Below are positions 1-8,243 of a stretch of 64,000 nt of DNA, piece by piece; within the stretch, counting starts at the first letter, position 1; each line of letters begins with the position of its first letter. Below the pieces are notes generated by a model that ran no database searches, was not told the origin of the DNA, and was given only the letters and a program-made list of their open reading frames with translations. A program made the position numbers and the translations under genes. Source of the stretch: Candidatus Saccharimonadota bacterium (GTDB taxonomy: Bacteria > Patescibacteriota > Saccharimonadia > Saccharimonadales > Saccharimonadaceae); assembly GCA_017406565.1 (NCBI GenBank), contig JAFQYG010000002.1, positions 62,001 to 126,000 of the forward strand. Direction: 5' to 3'.

Positions 1-2
1 AT

Positions 3-578
3 AAAGTAAAAGAGAATAGTGGTATTGTAGCCGTGATAATTTGTCTTGTGTTAATCGCGCTTGGTGGGATTGGGTTTGGTATGTGGGCAGTAACAGATGG
101 AAATACTAAAGAAGCAAAATTAAAAGAAGAGATTAGCAAACTGAAGCAACAGGTTGATGGAGAAGATGGAATTGAGGATGAATCTGAAGACGAGTTTGCA
201 GATGAAGAACTAGAATTTGGGAAGCCAGACTCTGCAGATCAAATTGAGGCTATTTATATCACTTATAATGACGATAGCGAAAGTATAGATGTATATGAGG
301 ATGGAGTAGAATACTATGCTTTTAATGACGAGGGACTAATTGAAGAATCGGAACGCGAGATTGAAACGGACACTATGGAAATAAGACAATTTGTTTTTGA
401 TAGTGGTGTAGATAATTTGACAGATGAAACTGTTCCAGATGATTACGATTGGTCGATTAAAGTAGATACTGCTGATAAAACTTGTATGAAGTTTGGCACG
501 GGTGATTATCCAGATTGGTTTAAAAACATTTTGGATAAGTTGAATGTTTCCGAGAACGGTAATTATCTAAAAAAGTAA
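3..578 (+). CDS. Membrane-anchored acidic protein, 5' end cut by window edge
   Basis: The frame is open to the left edge (it reads KVKENSGIVAV before the first possible GTG start at 33), so the true N-terminus lies outside the window. What is visible is one hydrophobic segment (IICLVLIALGGIGFGMWAV), a Lys/Glu-rich stretch with coiled-coil character (KEAKLKEEISKLKQQ), a very acidic linker, and a C-terminal part of about 110 residues with no motif I recognise. The layout suggests a single-pass anchor with the bulk of the protein outside the cell. It ends about 35 bp before the clpC control region. No function can be assigned. Confidence 0.7.
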   Translation, partial: KVKENSGIVAVIICLVLIALGGIGFGMWAVTDGNTKEAKLKEEISKLKQQVDGEDGIEDESEDEFADEELEFGKPDSADQIEAIYITYNDDSESIDVYEDGVEYYAFNDEGLIEESEREIETDTMEIRQFVFDSGVDNLTDETVPDDYDWSIKVDTADKTCMKFGTGDYPDWFKNILDKLNVSENGNYLKK

Positions 579-614
579 TTATTTAGATAGTTAAAAACTC
601 AACAAACAGATTAA

Positions 615-652
615 TTAGCACTCTTGACATGAGAGTGCTAGTTTTGTATAAT
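615..652 (+). promoter_or_regulatory. CIRCE operator overlapping the clpC promoter
   Basis: TTAGCACTC (615-623), a 9-nt spacer and GAGTGCTAG (633-641) form a CIRCE inverted repeat, one base from the textbook consensus. The spacer holds a perfect -35 box TTGACA (624-629); 17 bp later lies TATAAT (647-652). A bound HrcA repressor would cover the -35 box. CIRCE/HrcA control of heat-shock genes is established in many bacteria; hrcA itself is not in this window. The operator also rules out the ATG at 629, which lies between the -35 and -10 boxes. Confidence 0.93.
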
Positions 653-661
653 GATTATATT

Positions 662-3130
662 ATGCAGGAAGAATTTAGCGAAATAATGAATAGATTATCC
701 GAAAATGCGCGATTTGCGCTGCAAAAATCGGATTTTTATAGTAAGAGATATAACAATGGTTATATGGGGACAGAACACCTGCTACTTGGAATAATGTCGA
801 TGGATAATTCAACGGGTGCGAAAATGTTACGAGAGGAAGGCGTAACGATGGAAGAAGTTGAAAAAGCACTAAATAAGGTAGCGGTGGAAGTACCTGGAAG
901 TGATATGGCAATGATGTCATTATCCGAGGCGGTGATATTGACTCTGAGGATGGCGCAGAATTATACGCGTGAGCAAGGTTTAAAGGTAATTGGTACTGAA
1001 CATATTTTATATGCGCTTCTTAGTCAACCCAATTCACGGGCGTCTTTGATTTTAATTGGGCTAAAGGTGGATATAGAAAAAGTATTAGGTGAAATCGAAC
1101 ATTTAGTAGAAGAACAAACTAAAGATGAAAAGCTAAAAGCAGAAAAAGCTAAATATCTAAAAAAGACACCATTGAAGTTCCTTGGGCGCTATGGTAAAGA
1201 TTTAACTGAAGAAGCGAAGCAGGGCCATCTTGATACGGTGATTGGGCGTGAAAATGAGATTGAGCGAGTGGTGACAGTGTTAAGTCGTCGAACAAAATCA
1301 AACCCTGTATTAATTGGTGAAGCTGGTGTAGGTAAGACAGCAATTGTAGAAGGTCTTGCGACACGAATTGCAAATAATGAAGTGCCTGGTAATTTGATTG
1401 GCAAACATATTTTTCAAGTAGATTTGTCTTCGTTGGTAGCAGGTACGAAATTCCGTGGTGAATTTGAAGAGCGAATTAAAGGTGTAATTGATGAAGCGAT
1501 GGGAGATGACTCGGTATTGCTATTTATTGATGAAATACATTTGTTATGCGGAGCGGGTTCTGGTGAAGGATCGATGGATGCGGCAAATATTTTGAAGCCA
1601 GCGTTAGCACGAAATCAGATAAATTTGATTGGTGCGACGACTTTAGACGAATATCGTAAAACGGTTGAAAAAGATAAAGCTTTGTCGAGACGTTTTCAAA
1701 CGGTGATGGTAGAAGAGCCAAGTGCGGTGGTGACTCTAAGGATTTTGAAAGGTATCAAAGGTCACTACGAAAAACATCATGGCGTAGTGATACCAGATGA
1801 AATACTTGAGACAGCGATTACAATGGGTCAACGCTATATTAATGATAGATTTATGCCGGATAAGGTAATTGATATTATCGATGAAGCTTCGGCTATTTGT
1901 AAAGTTGCGGCAGACAAAAAGGGCGGTGGTAAATATAAGAAGATGAAAATTGAGATAGCAACATTAGAAAAGAAGATTGAAGAAGCTGCGGAAGCAGAGA
2001 ATTATGAAAAAGCAGCGGAATACAAGACGGAAAGTGAACGTTTAAAAAAAGAAATTAAGAAACTTGAAAAAGCTGGCGTGAAGGAAACTGAGAACCCAAT
2101 ACTGACAGAAGAAAATTTGGCGACAGCGGTTTCACTTAAAACTGGTATACCAGTGTCTAAGGTACATGGTTCGGAAATGAAGATGTTGCTTGGGCTTGAG
2201 GATGAGCTAAAGAAGTCTATCATTGGACAAGACGAGGCTGTCAATGCAGTGGCTAAAGCGATAAGGCGGGGTAGATCTGGGATTACAGATTCGAGAAGGC
2301 CAATTGGCTCGTTCTTATTCATGGGGCCAACTGGTGTCGGTAAAACTGAACTTGCGCGGGTAATTGCTCGGGAAGTATTTGGCGGTGAGAATGCTTTGAT
2401 AAAGATTGATATGTCAGAATTTGGTGAAAAACATAACGTATCTCGATTAGTTGGCGCACCGGCAGGATATATTGGCTACGATGACGGCGGCAAACTGACT
2501 GAAGCGGTGCGTCGTAAACCATATTCGGTAGTGTTATTTGATGAGATTGAAAAAGCACATCCAGATGTATTTAATCTATTACTTCAGATTCTGGAAGATG
2601 GTGTGCTGACGGATGGGCAAGGTAATAAGATTAAGTTCAATAATACGATTGTGATTTTGACTTCTAATTTGGGTTCGGCGGATATGTATAGAGAATCGGA
2701 ACTTGGTTTTACTGCTAAAACTACAAAGGATAAAAAAGCGTTAGAGCAAGAATATGAAGAAAACAAATCTTATGCGATGAAGGCTTTGAAAAAAGTGATG
2801 CGTCCAGAGTTAATTAACCGTTTAGATTCGATATTGGTATTCCACGCATTGACGCGCAAAAACGTTGAAAAGATATTTGATAATTTGATTAATGAGCTAA
2901 AGAAGCGACTTGCAACAAAGGGTGTAGGGCTAAAAGTAGATGAAGCTGCAAAAAATTATTTGATTAAGGAAGGATATGATCCGAAAAATGGTGCACGTCC
3001 TTTGAGACGAAAAATTGAAGAGGAAGTTGAGTCACTGCTTTCTGAAGAGATTATCAAGGAAAACTTAAAGAAAGGTGATATTCCAACTTTGAAGTATATT
3101 AATAAGAAACTTAAATTAGTAAAGGAGTAA
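662..3130 (+). CDS. clpC: ClpC-type AAA+ unfoldase (Clp ATPase)
   Basis: Two-ring Hsp100 ATPase that unfolds substrates and feeds them to ClpP. Seen in order: Clp_N repeat domain (about residues 1-145), first AAA module with Walker A GEAGVGKT (near 219) and Walker B LLFIDEIH, a UVR-like coiled middle segment ([20 protein letters not shown], near 445-465), second AAA module with GPTGVGKTE (near 556) and [12 protein letters not shown], then the C-terminal D2-small domain. The UVR segment marks ClpC rather than ClpB. Start chosen at 662: an in-frame ATG at 629 lies inside the promoter. The -10 box ends only 9 nt before 662, so the mRNA is leaderless or nearly so. clpP follows after 1 nt. Confidence 0.95.
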   Translation: MQEEFSEIMNRLSENARFALQKSDFYSKRYNNGYMGTEHLLLGIMSMDNSTGAKMLREEGVTMEEVEKALNKVAVEVPGSDMAMMSLSEAVILTLRMAQNYTREQGLKVIGTEHILYALLSQPNSRASLILIGLKVDIEKVLGEIEHLVEEQTKDEKLKAEKAKYLKKTPLKFLGRYGKDLTEEAKQGHLDTVIGRENEIERVVTVLSRRTKSNPVLIGEAGVGKTAIVEGLATRIANNEVPGNLIGKHIFQVDLSSLVAGTKFRGEFEERIKGVIDEAMGDDSVLLFIDEIHLLCGAGSGEGSMDAANILKPALARNQINLIGATTLDEYRKTVEKDKALSRRFQTVMVEEPSAVVTLRILKGIKGHYEKHHGVVIPDEILETAITMGQRYINDRFMPDKVIDIIDEASAICKVAADKKGGGKYKKMKIEIATLEKKIEEAAEAENYEKAAEYKTESERLKKEIKKLEKAGVKETENPILTEENLATAVSLKTGIPVSKVHGSEMKMLLGLEDELKKSIIGQDEAVNAVAKAIRRGRSGITDSRRPIGSFLFMGPTGVGKTELARVIAREVFGGENALIKIDMSEFGEKHNVSRLVGAPAGYIGYDDGGKLTEAVRRKPYSVVLFDEIEKAHPDVFNLLLQILEDGVLTDGQGNKIKFNNTIVILTSNLGSADMYRESELGFTAKTTKDKKALEQEYEENKSYAMKALKKVMRPELINRLDSILVFHALTRKNVEKIFDNLINELKKRLATKGVGLKVDEAAKNYLIKEGYDPKNGARPLRRKIEEEVESLLSEEIIKENLKKGDIPTLKYINKKLKLVKE

Positions 3131-3131
3131 A

Positions 3132-3716
3132 ATGACAAAGAATTATTTAGTGCCAACGGTGGTTGAAGAAACTAATAAAGGGGAAAGAGCCTACGATATT
3201 TATTCGAGATTGCTAAATGATCGAATTGTATTTTTAGGTGAAGACGTTAACTCACATACGGCGAATTTAGTAATTGCACAGCTTTTGTATTTGGCGCATG
3301 AGGATCCAAAGAAACCAATTAAGCTATATATTAATTCACCTGGTGGTTCAGTGTATGATGGGCTCGCGATTATTGATACGATGAATTATATTGAGCCAGA
3401 TGTAGAAACGATCGGAATTGGCTTGCAGGCTTCGATGGGAGCGATGCTTTTGTCGTCTGGCGCTAAGGGTAAGAGGTATTGTTTGCCAAATTCTCGTATT
3501 ATGATTCATCAACCATCTTCTGGTACAGAAGGTAAAATAACTGATCAAGAAATTATGTTGCGTGAAGGTGTGTTTTTGAAAAAGCGTCTTGCAGAAATTT
3601 TTGCAAAGAATACTGGTAAGGATTTGAAGCGAGTTGAAAAGGATATGGATAGGGATAATTGGATGAGTGCGGAAGAAGCCAAAGAATACGGAATAATTGA
3701 TGAGATTATAAAATAG
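3132..3716 (+). CDS. clpP: ATP-dependent Clp protease proteolytic subunit
   Basis: Serine peptidase S14 that forms the tetradecameric barrel capped by ClpC. The catalytic triad is visible: Ser in QASMGAM (about residue 101), His in IMIHQPSSG (about 126) and Asp in DRDNWM (about 174). At 194 residues the length is normal for ClpP. It starts 1 nt after the clpC stop with an AAAGGAG ribosome site inside the clpC end, so unfoldase and protease are co-transcribed under the same CIRCE operator. Direct clpC-clpP adjacency is a compact arrangement; in many bacteria the two genes are separated. Confidence 0.97.
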   Translation: MTKNYLVPTVVEETNKGERAYDIYSRLLNDRIVFLGEDVNSHTANLVIAQLLYLAHEDPKKPIKLYINSPGGSVYDGLAIIDTMNYIEPDVETIGIGLQASMGAMLLSSGAKGKRYCLPNSRIMIHQPSSGTEGKITDQEIMLREGVFLKKRLAEIFAKNTGKDLKRVEKDMDRDNWMSAEEAKEYGIIDEIIK

Positions 3717-3770
3717 AATTCTGAAACTACGAGGAATTATACCATATAATATATATGGTATAATTTTTTT

Positions 3771-4199
3771 ATGAAGATTTTATGGACTGATGGAAGTGCT
3801 TCGCCGAACCCTGGGCCGGGTGGATATGCAGTGCTTGAGATTAATGATAGTGAGGCTGCGCCAGTAGTGTTAGGTCGAGAGAAAGATACAACAAATATTC
3901 GGATGGAAGGATGCGCAATGATTGCGGCAATTAAATATGCAGGTGAAGATGGATGTGAAATTCATTCGGATTCAGAGTTTTGGATAAATGTGTTGACGAA
4001 ATGGGCACCTACTTGGCAAAAGAATGGGTGGAAGAAGAAAACAGGGCCGATTAAAAATTTGGATTTAGTGCAGGAGCTATATGATTTGTACTGTTCACAC
4101 GACGTGAAGCTGGTGTGGGTGCGAGGACATGTGGGGACGGAATACAATGAATTAGCAGATGAGTGGGCGAATCGGGCGAGAAAAGGCGAAGAGCTATAA
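3771..4199 (+). CDS. rnhA: Ribonuclease HI
   Basis: Cleaves the RNA strand of RNA/DNA hybrids. The four carboxylates of the RNase H active site are seen: Asp in WTDGSASPNPGPGG (residue 7), Glu in RMEGCAMIAAI, Asp in HSDSEFW and Asp in LADEWAN; the His loop is present as RGHVGTEYNELAD. At 142 residues it is a minimal RNase HI with no hybrid-binding domain. An extended -10 box (TGGTATAAT, TATAAT at 3759-3764) ends 6 nt before the ATG, and there is no Shine-Dalgarno site, so the transcript should be leaderless. Confidence 0.93.
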   Translation: MKILWTDGSASPNPGPGGYAVLEINDSEAAPVVLGREKDTTNIRMEGCAMIAAIKYAGEDGCEIHSDSEFWINVLTKWAPTWQKNGWKKKTGPIKNLDLVQELYDLYCSHDVKLVWVRGHVGTEYNELADEWANRARKGEEL

Positions 4200-4261
4200 T
4201 TTAAGTATTATTAAGCGTATATGATTGCTAAAATATGCATTTCCTGTTATAATACTTTTTT

Positions 4262-5422
4262 ATGTTGGTGTCTGACTATAATTATGATTTACCGGAAGAA
4301 CGGATTGCGAAATTTCCACCAGAAGTGCGTGGAACTACAAGATTATTAGTATTAAATCGTGAAACTGGCGAAATGCAAGATTCGTATTATCGGGATTTGA
4401 CGGATTTTTTGAATTCCGGAGATGTGTTAGTTTTAAATGATACGCGAGTGATGCAGTCGCGTTTGTTTTGCGAATTATCGGATGGACGCAAGCGAGAATT
4501 AGTAGTACTGGAAAAACACGGTGATGAACCGCAACGAGTGATGTATCGAGGGAAGCTGCATGATGGAGATGAGTTGACGCTTGATAATAGTTCTTTCGAG
4601 GAGCATAATCGCCGACGGGGCGATTACGGAGCGACCGAGCCCCGTAACGACGGGTGCGAGGGAGCGTTCCGAGAAAGAATCTTTATCAAGCGGATTCTAG
4701 GTAACGGTATTGCAGAGGTTGAGTCAGATACACCGCTTGCTGAGTTGGCTGAGGAATATGGTACGGTGCCTTTACCGCCGTATTTGCATCGTGATGCGAC
4801 TGAAGCAGATAAAAAACGTTATCAAACGGTTTGGGCAAAAAACATGGGTTCGGCAGCTGCGCCGACGGCGAGTTTGAACATGACGGATGAGTTACTTGAA
4901 AAGCTACGTAGAAAAGGTGTAATTATTAAGTATCTGACGCTTCATGTTGGGCTCGGAACATTTTTACCAATTCGAAGTGATAAGGTAGAAGAACACAAGA
5001 TGCATTCGGAATGGTTTTATATTCCCGAAGATACGCTAAAGGAAATAGAGCGAGTAAAAGGGGACGGGTGGCGGACATGGGAGGGTTCCCACGGAGCTCC
5101 CGAAGGGAGGAGTCGTGGGAAGGAAATGTCCGACAGGACCCGTCCCCGCATAATCGCGCTGGGTACTACTGTGGCTAGGACTTTGGAGTATTATGGTAAA
5201 ACTGGTAAGACTGAAGGGGAAGATGACATTTTTATTTATCCTGGGTTTGAATTTAGGGTGATAGATGCGTTACTTACGAATTTTCATGCGCCGAAATCCA
5301 CAGTGTTGATGCTGACAGCAGCATTTGCTAGTTGGGAATATTTAAAGCCGGCTTATGAACATGCGGTGAAAGCTAACTATAACTTCCTTAGTTATGGCGA
5401 TTCGATGTTTATCTATCAGTAA
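4262..5422 (+). CDS. queA: S-adenosylmethionine:tRNA ribosyltransferase-isomerase with two inserted palindromic elements
   Basis: Adds the epoxycyclopentane precursor to 7-deazaguanine in tRNA (queuosine pathway). Family signatures are clear: FDYDLPEERIA-like N-terminus, VLNDTRVMQSRL, PLPPYLHR, YQTVWA, SAAAPTASLNM, LHVGLGTFLPIR, HSEWF, IALGTTVARTLE, FIYPGF, LLTNFHAPKSTVLML, FLSYGDSMFI. Two segments have no counterpart in ordinary QueA: about residues 108-140 and 267-296. They are exactly the translations of GC-rich palindromic repeats (see separate entries) and fall in loops. The frame is kept, so the enzyme is probably active. No other queuosine genes are in the window. TATAAT at 4248-4253 ends 8 nt before the ATG, again a leaderless configuration. 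Confidence 0.95.
   Translation: MLVSDYNYDLPEERIAKFPPEVRGTTRLLVLNRETGEMQDSYYRDLTDFLNSGDVLVLNDTRVMQSRLFCELSDGRKRELVVLEKHGDEPQRVMYRGKLHDGDELTLDNSSFEEHNRRRGDYGATEPRNDGCEGAFRERIFIKRILGNGIAEVESDTPLAELAEEYGTVPLPPYLHRDATEADKKRYQTVWAKNMGSAAAPTASLNMTDELLEKLRRKGVIIKYLTLHVGLGTFLPIRSDKVEEHKMHSEWFYIPEDTLKEIERVKGDGWRTWEGSHGAPEGRSRGKEMSDRTRPRIIALGTTVARTLEYYGKTGKTEGEDDIFIYPGFEFRVIDALLTNFHAPKSTVLMLTAAFASWEYLKPAYEHAVKANYNFLSYGDSMFIYQ
4582..4688 (+). repeat. In-frame palindromic element, family 1, copy in queA
   Basis: GC-rich insert in an AT-rich gene. Terminal inverted TTCTTTC (4591-4597) and GAAAGAA (4673-4679) are extended outward by TGATAA (4582-4587) and TTATCA (4683-4688). The core GCCCCGTAACGACGGG lies near 4638-4653. 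The encoded peptide contains EPRNDG. Thirty core bases match the copy in the TRM11-like gene at 27 positions. Confidence 0.85.
5060..5147 (+). repeat. In-frame palindromic element, family 2, copy in queA
   Basis: GGGGACGGGT (5060-5069) is mirrored by ACCCGTCCCC (5138-5147), with further paired blocks inside (GGACAT with ATGTCC, TTCCCACG with CGTGGGAA). The element is 88 nt long and open in the queA frame, where it encodes a Gly/Arg/Ser-rich loop between VK and RIIALGTT. Its reverse complement aligns with the copy at 6801-6880 through GGAYGGGTCCTGYCGG. Confidence 0.82.
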
Positions 5423-5464
5423 TGTGGTATAATTAATAGATAAAACTAAAGGAAAGGAAAAACG

Positions 5465-6721
5465 ATGAAACTTTCAGAAGAGTTGATTTATCGTGGCTTT
5501 AAAGCTGAAACAACCATTGAAAATCCAGCGGATTTAGATACGAGAGAGAATAGGAAGTATTATATCGGATTAGACCCTTCAGCTGATTCCTTGACGATTG
5601 GTAATTTGGCAGCTTTAATGATGTCGGCATGTTTTGCAAGACACGGTTATGAACCGTTTTTATTAGTTGGTGGCGCTACAGGACAGATTGGTGACCCTAA
5701 GGATAATGGTGAGCGTGATTTGAAAGCGCTTGATGAAGTGAAGCATAATAAAAAATGTATTAAAGAACAAATTGAACATGTAGTACGTGCAGGTGGCGGA
5801 GAAGCAGCAAAAGTTCCAATTACAATGGTAGATAATTACGATTGGTTTAAAGATATTAAATATCTAGACTTTTTGCGAGAAGTAGGTAAAGCATTTTCAA
5901 TGACACAACTTTTAGATAGGCAATTCGTACAGAATCGTATCGGTGAAGGTGGTTCTGGGATAAGCTATGCTGAATTTTCGTACACTTTAATTCAGGGGTA
6001 TGATTTCTTACATCTATATCGTGAACATGACGTAAAAATGCAACTTTGTGGTGCAGATCAGTTTGGGAATTGTACATCAGGTGTGCATTTGATTAAAAGA
6101 TTAGAAAATGGTTCGGCTGATGTGTGGTCTACACCATTAATTATTGATCCAGTGACTGGTAGAAAATTTGGTAAATCTGAAGGTAATGCGATTTGGCTTG
6201 CTGCAACCGATAATGGTTCTGGCAATTTTACGCCAGTCTTTGATTTCTATCAGTTTTGGCTAAACCAACCAGATGAGAGCGCGGAATATCTGATAAAGAT
6301 TTACACCTTGCTTTCAAAGGACGAGATTGAAGCAATTTTGAAAGAACATAAGAAGTCACCAGAAAAGCGAATTGCACAAAAGGCTTTGGCGCGAGGTGCT
6401 ACTGAAGTAGTACATGGTAAGAAAGCTGCTGATGCAGTGGAGGCTTTGACTGAGAAATTGTTTGATTTGAAGACTGATTTTAAAGATTTTACTGAAGATG
6501 AGATTATTGAGTTTGCGGAATTTTTGCCAACAGTGAAGAAAGGTGTTAAGTTAGTAGACGTATTAGTTGAAAATGGTTTAGCAGAGTCAAAGAAGAAAGC
6601 TCGCGAGTTTATTTCACAAGGTGCGATTACTGTAAATGGCGAAAAAGCTTCTGAAGATGTAGCTATTAAGCAAACTGCTATCGTAAAGAAGGGTAAGAAT
6701 AAATTTGTAATTGTAAAATGA
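5465..6721 (+). CDS. tyrS: Tyrosyl-tRNA synthetase
   Basis: Class I synthetase that charges tRNA-Tyr. Seen: the tyrosine-site N-terminal fold with GLDPSADSLTIGNL (HIGH-like motif), GGATGQIGDPKD, YDFLHLYREHDVKMQLCGADQFGN, and the KMSKS-like loop KFGKSEGN; the C-terminal S4 RNA-binding domain is intact (ESKKKAREFISQGAITVNG). The 418-residue length is normal. It has its own TATAAT box (5426-5431) and, unlike its leaderless neighbours, a short leader with AAAGGAAAGG. Its TGA stop overlaps the ATG of the next gene (ATGA at 6718), so the two are translationally coupled. Confidence 0.96.
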   Translation: MKLSEELIYRGFKAETTIENPADLDTRENRKYYIGLDPSADSLTIGNLAALMMSACFARHGYEPFLLVGGATGQIGDPKDNGERDLKALDEVKHNKKCIKEQIEHVVRAGGGEAAKVPITMVDNYDWFKDIKYLDFLREVGKAFSMTQLLDRQFVQNRIGEGGSGISYAEFSYTLIQGYDFLHLYREHDVKMQLCGADQFGNCTSGVHLIKRLENGSADVWSTPLIIDPVTGRKFGKSEGNAIWLAATDNGSGNFTPVFDFYQFWLNQPDESAEYLIKIYTLLSKDEIEAILKEHKKSPEKRIAQKALARGATEVVHGKKAADAVEALTEKLFDLKTDFKDFTEDEIIEFAEFLPTVKKGVKLVDVLVENGLAESKKKAREFISQGAITVNGEKASEDVAIKQTAIVKKGKNKFVIVK

Positions 6722-7953
6722 AATACTTAGCGGTACTGGGTAGGCAACCGGAGATATCAATAGCGGAACTTGAAGCACTGTTTTCTGATATGCAGATTCT
6801 GGATGGGTCCTGCCGGCTCTTTTCCTCCCCCAAAAATGATGACATTTTTGGGGGTCCCCCTCCAGAGCCGTCACCCGTCCATGTGATACATTTTGAAACC
6901 AGTGATATAATTACTATTGCTCGTCTTGGGGGTACTTTGAAGTTAGCGGTGGAGCTAATGGAAAAACCGTTGGATTATTTATTAAAGCTACCGGAAGGGA
7001 AGATTACATTAGGGGTATCGGATTATTCTAATAAAGCCTCGCGGAAAACGGCAACAACGGAAGCTTTGAAGTTGAAAAGAGTTTTAGCAAAACAAGGTCG
7101 AAGCGTGAGAGTAGTTGAGAATAAAGAAGCGGTTTTGTCCACGGCTACTTCTTTGCATAATGGATTATCTGGTAAGAATGAGCGCAAAGTTGAACTAATA
7201 AAAGTTGATAATGATTGGTATAAAGTAATTGGCGTACAAGACATTGATGCATATGCAAAACGTGACCAGGCGCGTCCAGCACGAGATGCAAAAGTTGGGA
7301 TGTTGCCACCAAAATTGGCGCAGATTTTGATTAATTTGTGTGGACCACTTAAACCTGGCATGACAGTATTAGACCCATTTTGTGGGACAGGAGTGGTGCT
7401 CCAAGAAGCGCTACTTATGGGATATCGAGCATATGGAACGGACGTTAGTGAACGGATGGTTGAGTATTCCCAAAAGAACCTGAAATGGTTTCTTTCTGAG
7501 CATTGCGACCAACGGGGAGCATGTTCGAGCGAGCCCCGTAACGACGGGCGCGAGCGAGAACGCGAAGAAAGAAATCTATTTCAGGTTCAAGTTGGTGATG
7601 CTACCACTTTTCAATGGGAGCAGCCGATTGATGCGGTGGCGTGTGAAGGTTATCTTGGCAAGCCATTTTCGAAAATCCCGACAGAAATGGAATTAAAGGA
7701 GCAAAAACAGGAATGTGGGACGATTGTGCTAGGGTTTTTGAAGAATTTAGCTTCTCAGATTAAAACGGAAACGCCTGTGACAATAGCGGCGCCGGCGTGG
7801 CTGAGGGAAAATGGCGAATATTCCAGGCTAGAAATTGTTGACGAAATTGAGAAATTGGGGTATAATGTTAATAATAAAACGCGCGAGGGGCTTCTTTATC
7901 ATCGAGAGAGGCAAGTCGTTGCGAGAGATATATTAATTTTAAGGAAAAAGTAA
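6718..7953 (+). CDS. TRM11-like SAM-dependent RNA methyltransferase with two palindromic inserts
   Basis: Probable tRNA guanosine N2-methyltransferase of the TRM11/TrmG10 group (COG1041 type). The C-terminal half holds a Rossmann methyltransferase core: LDPFCGTGVVLQEALLMGYRAYGTD (motif I, near residue 216) and VEYSQKNL. The usual catalytic (D/N)PPY is replaced by CEGYLGKPF, a variant, so the methylation target is uncertain. The N-terminal half (IAELEALF, SNKASRKTATTEALKLKR) resembles the THUMP-containing part of the family. Two GC-rich palindromic elements lie in frame: 6801-6880 (about residues 28-55, in the N-terminal part) and 7479-7585 (about 254-290, inside the methyltransferase domain after motif II). 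The gene overlaps tyrS by 4 nt and abuts rpmA. Confidence 0.8.
   Translation: MKYLAVLGRQPEISIAELEALFSDMQILDGSCRLFSSPKNDDIFGGPPPEPSPVHVIHFETSDIITIARLGGTLKLAVELMEKPLDYLLKLPEGKITLGVSDYSNKASRKTATTEALKLKRVLAKQGRSVRVVENKEAVLSTATSLHNGLSGKNERKVELIKVDNDWYKVIGVQDIDAYAKRDQARPARDAKVGMLPPKLAQILINLCGPLKPGMTVLDPFCGTGVVLQEALLMGYRAYGTDVSERMVEYSQKNLKWFLSEHCDQRGACSSEPRNDGREREREERNLFQVQVGDATTFQWEQPIDAVACEGYLGKPFSKIPTEMELKEQKQECGTIVLGFLKNLASQIKTETPVTIAAPAWLRENGEYSRLEIVDEIEKLGYNVNNKTREGLLYHRERQVVARDILILRKK
6801..6880 (+). repeat. In-frame palindromic element, family 2, copy in the TRM11-like gene
   Basis: GGATGGGT (6801-6808) is mirrored by ACCCGTCC (6873-6880); CGGCTCT pairs with AGAGCCG, and CCCCCAAAAATG with CATTTTTGGGGG. 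The outer arm GGAYGGGTCCTGYCGG is shared with the queA copy (5060-5147, reverse complement), while the inner stem is different. Open in the host frame. Confidence 0.82.
7479..7585 (+). repeat. In-frame palindromic element, family 1, copy in the TRM11-like gene
   Basis: Core with GCCCCGTAACGACGGG inside TTTCTTTC...GAAAGAAA ends, extended by the locus-specific arms CCTGAAAT (7479-7486) and ATTTCAGG (7578-7585). The peptide contains SEPRNDGRERE. It matches the queA and dusB copies at 27 of 30 core bases each and sits in the same frame and orientation relative to the gene. Confidence 0.88.
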
Positions 7954-8226
7954 ATGTCACATGTAAAAGCTGGCGGTACCGCCAAAAATGTCCATAATAA
8001 TGCTGGCCAGCGCCTAGGCGTTAAGCGCTTTGGTGGCCAAAAAGTTAAGAGTGGTGAAGTATTAGTTCGCCAGACTGGGGCTACCAAGATTGCTGGTCCT
8101 GGTACTTATATGTCACGTAATTTCACAATCCATGCTGCAAAAGACGGTGTGGTGACTTTTGTGAAAACAAAGAAAACACATTTTTCTGGTAAATCTTTGC
8201 CACGCGTCCGAGTTGAAGTACGTTAG
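7954..8226 (+). CDS. rpmA: Large ribosomal subunit protein bL27
   Basis: Ribosomal protein L27 (90 residues), whose N-terminal tail reaches the peptidyl-transferase centre. Recognised from AGGTAKNVHNNAGQRLGVKRFGGQKVKSG and VRQTGATKIAGPGTYM. There is no Firmicutes-type cleaved N-terminal extension; the tail begins MSHVKAGG. The start codon follows directly after the preceding TAA, with AAGGAAA as ribosome site. The usual partner gene rplU (L21) is not adjacent. Confidence 0.96.
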   Translation: MSHVKAGGTAKNVHNNAGQRLGVKRFGGQKVKSGEVLVRQTGATKIAGPGTYMSRNFTIHAAKDGVVTFVKTKKTHFSGKSLPRVRVEVR

Positions 8227-8243
8227 TGTGCTATAATTAATCT

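Noticed and set aside
629-661. ATG at 629 as the clpC start
   Set aside because: It lies between the -35 and -10 boxes of the clpC promoter and could not be transcribed from it.
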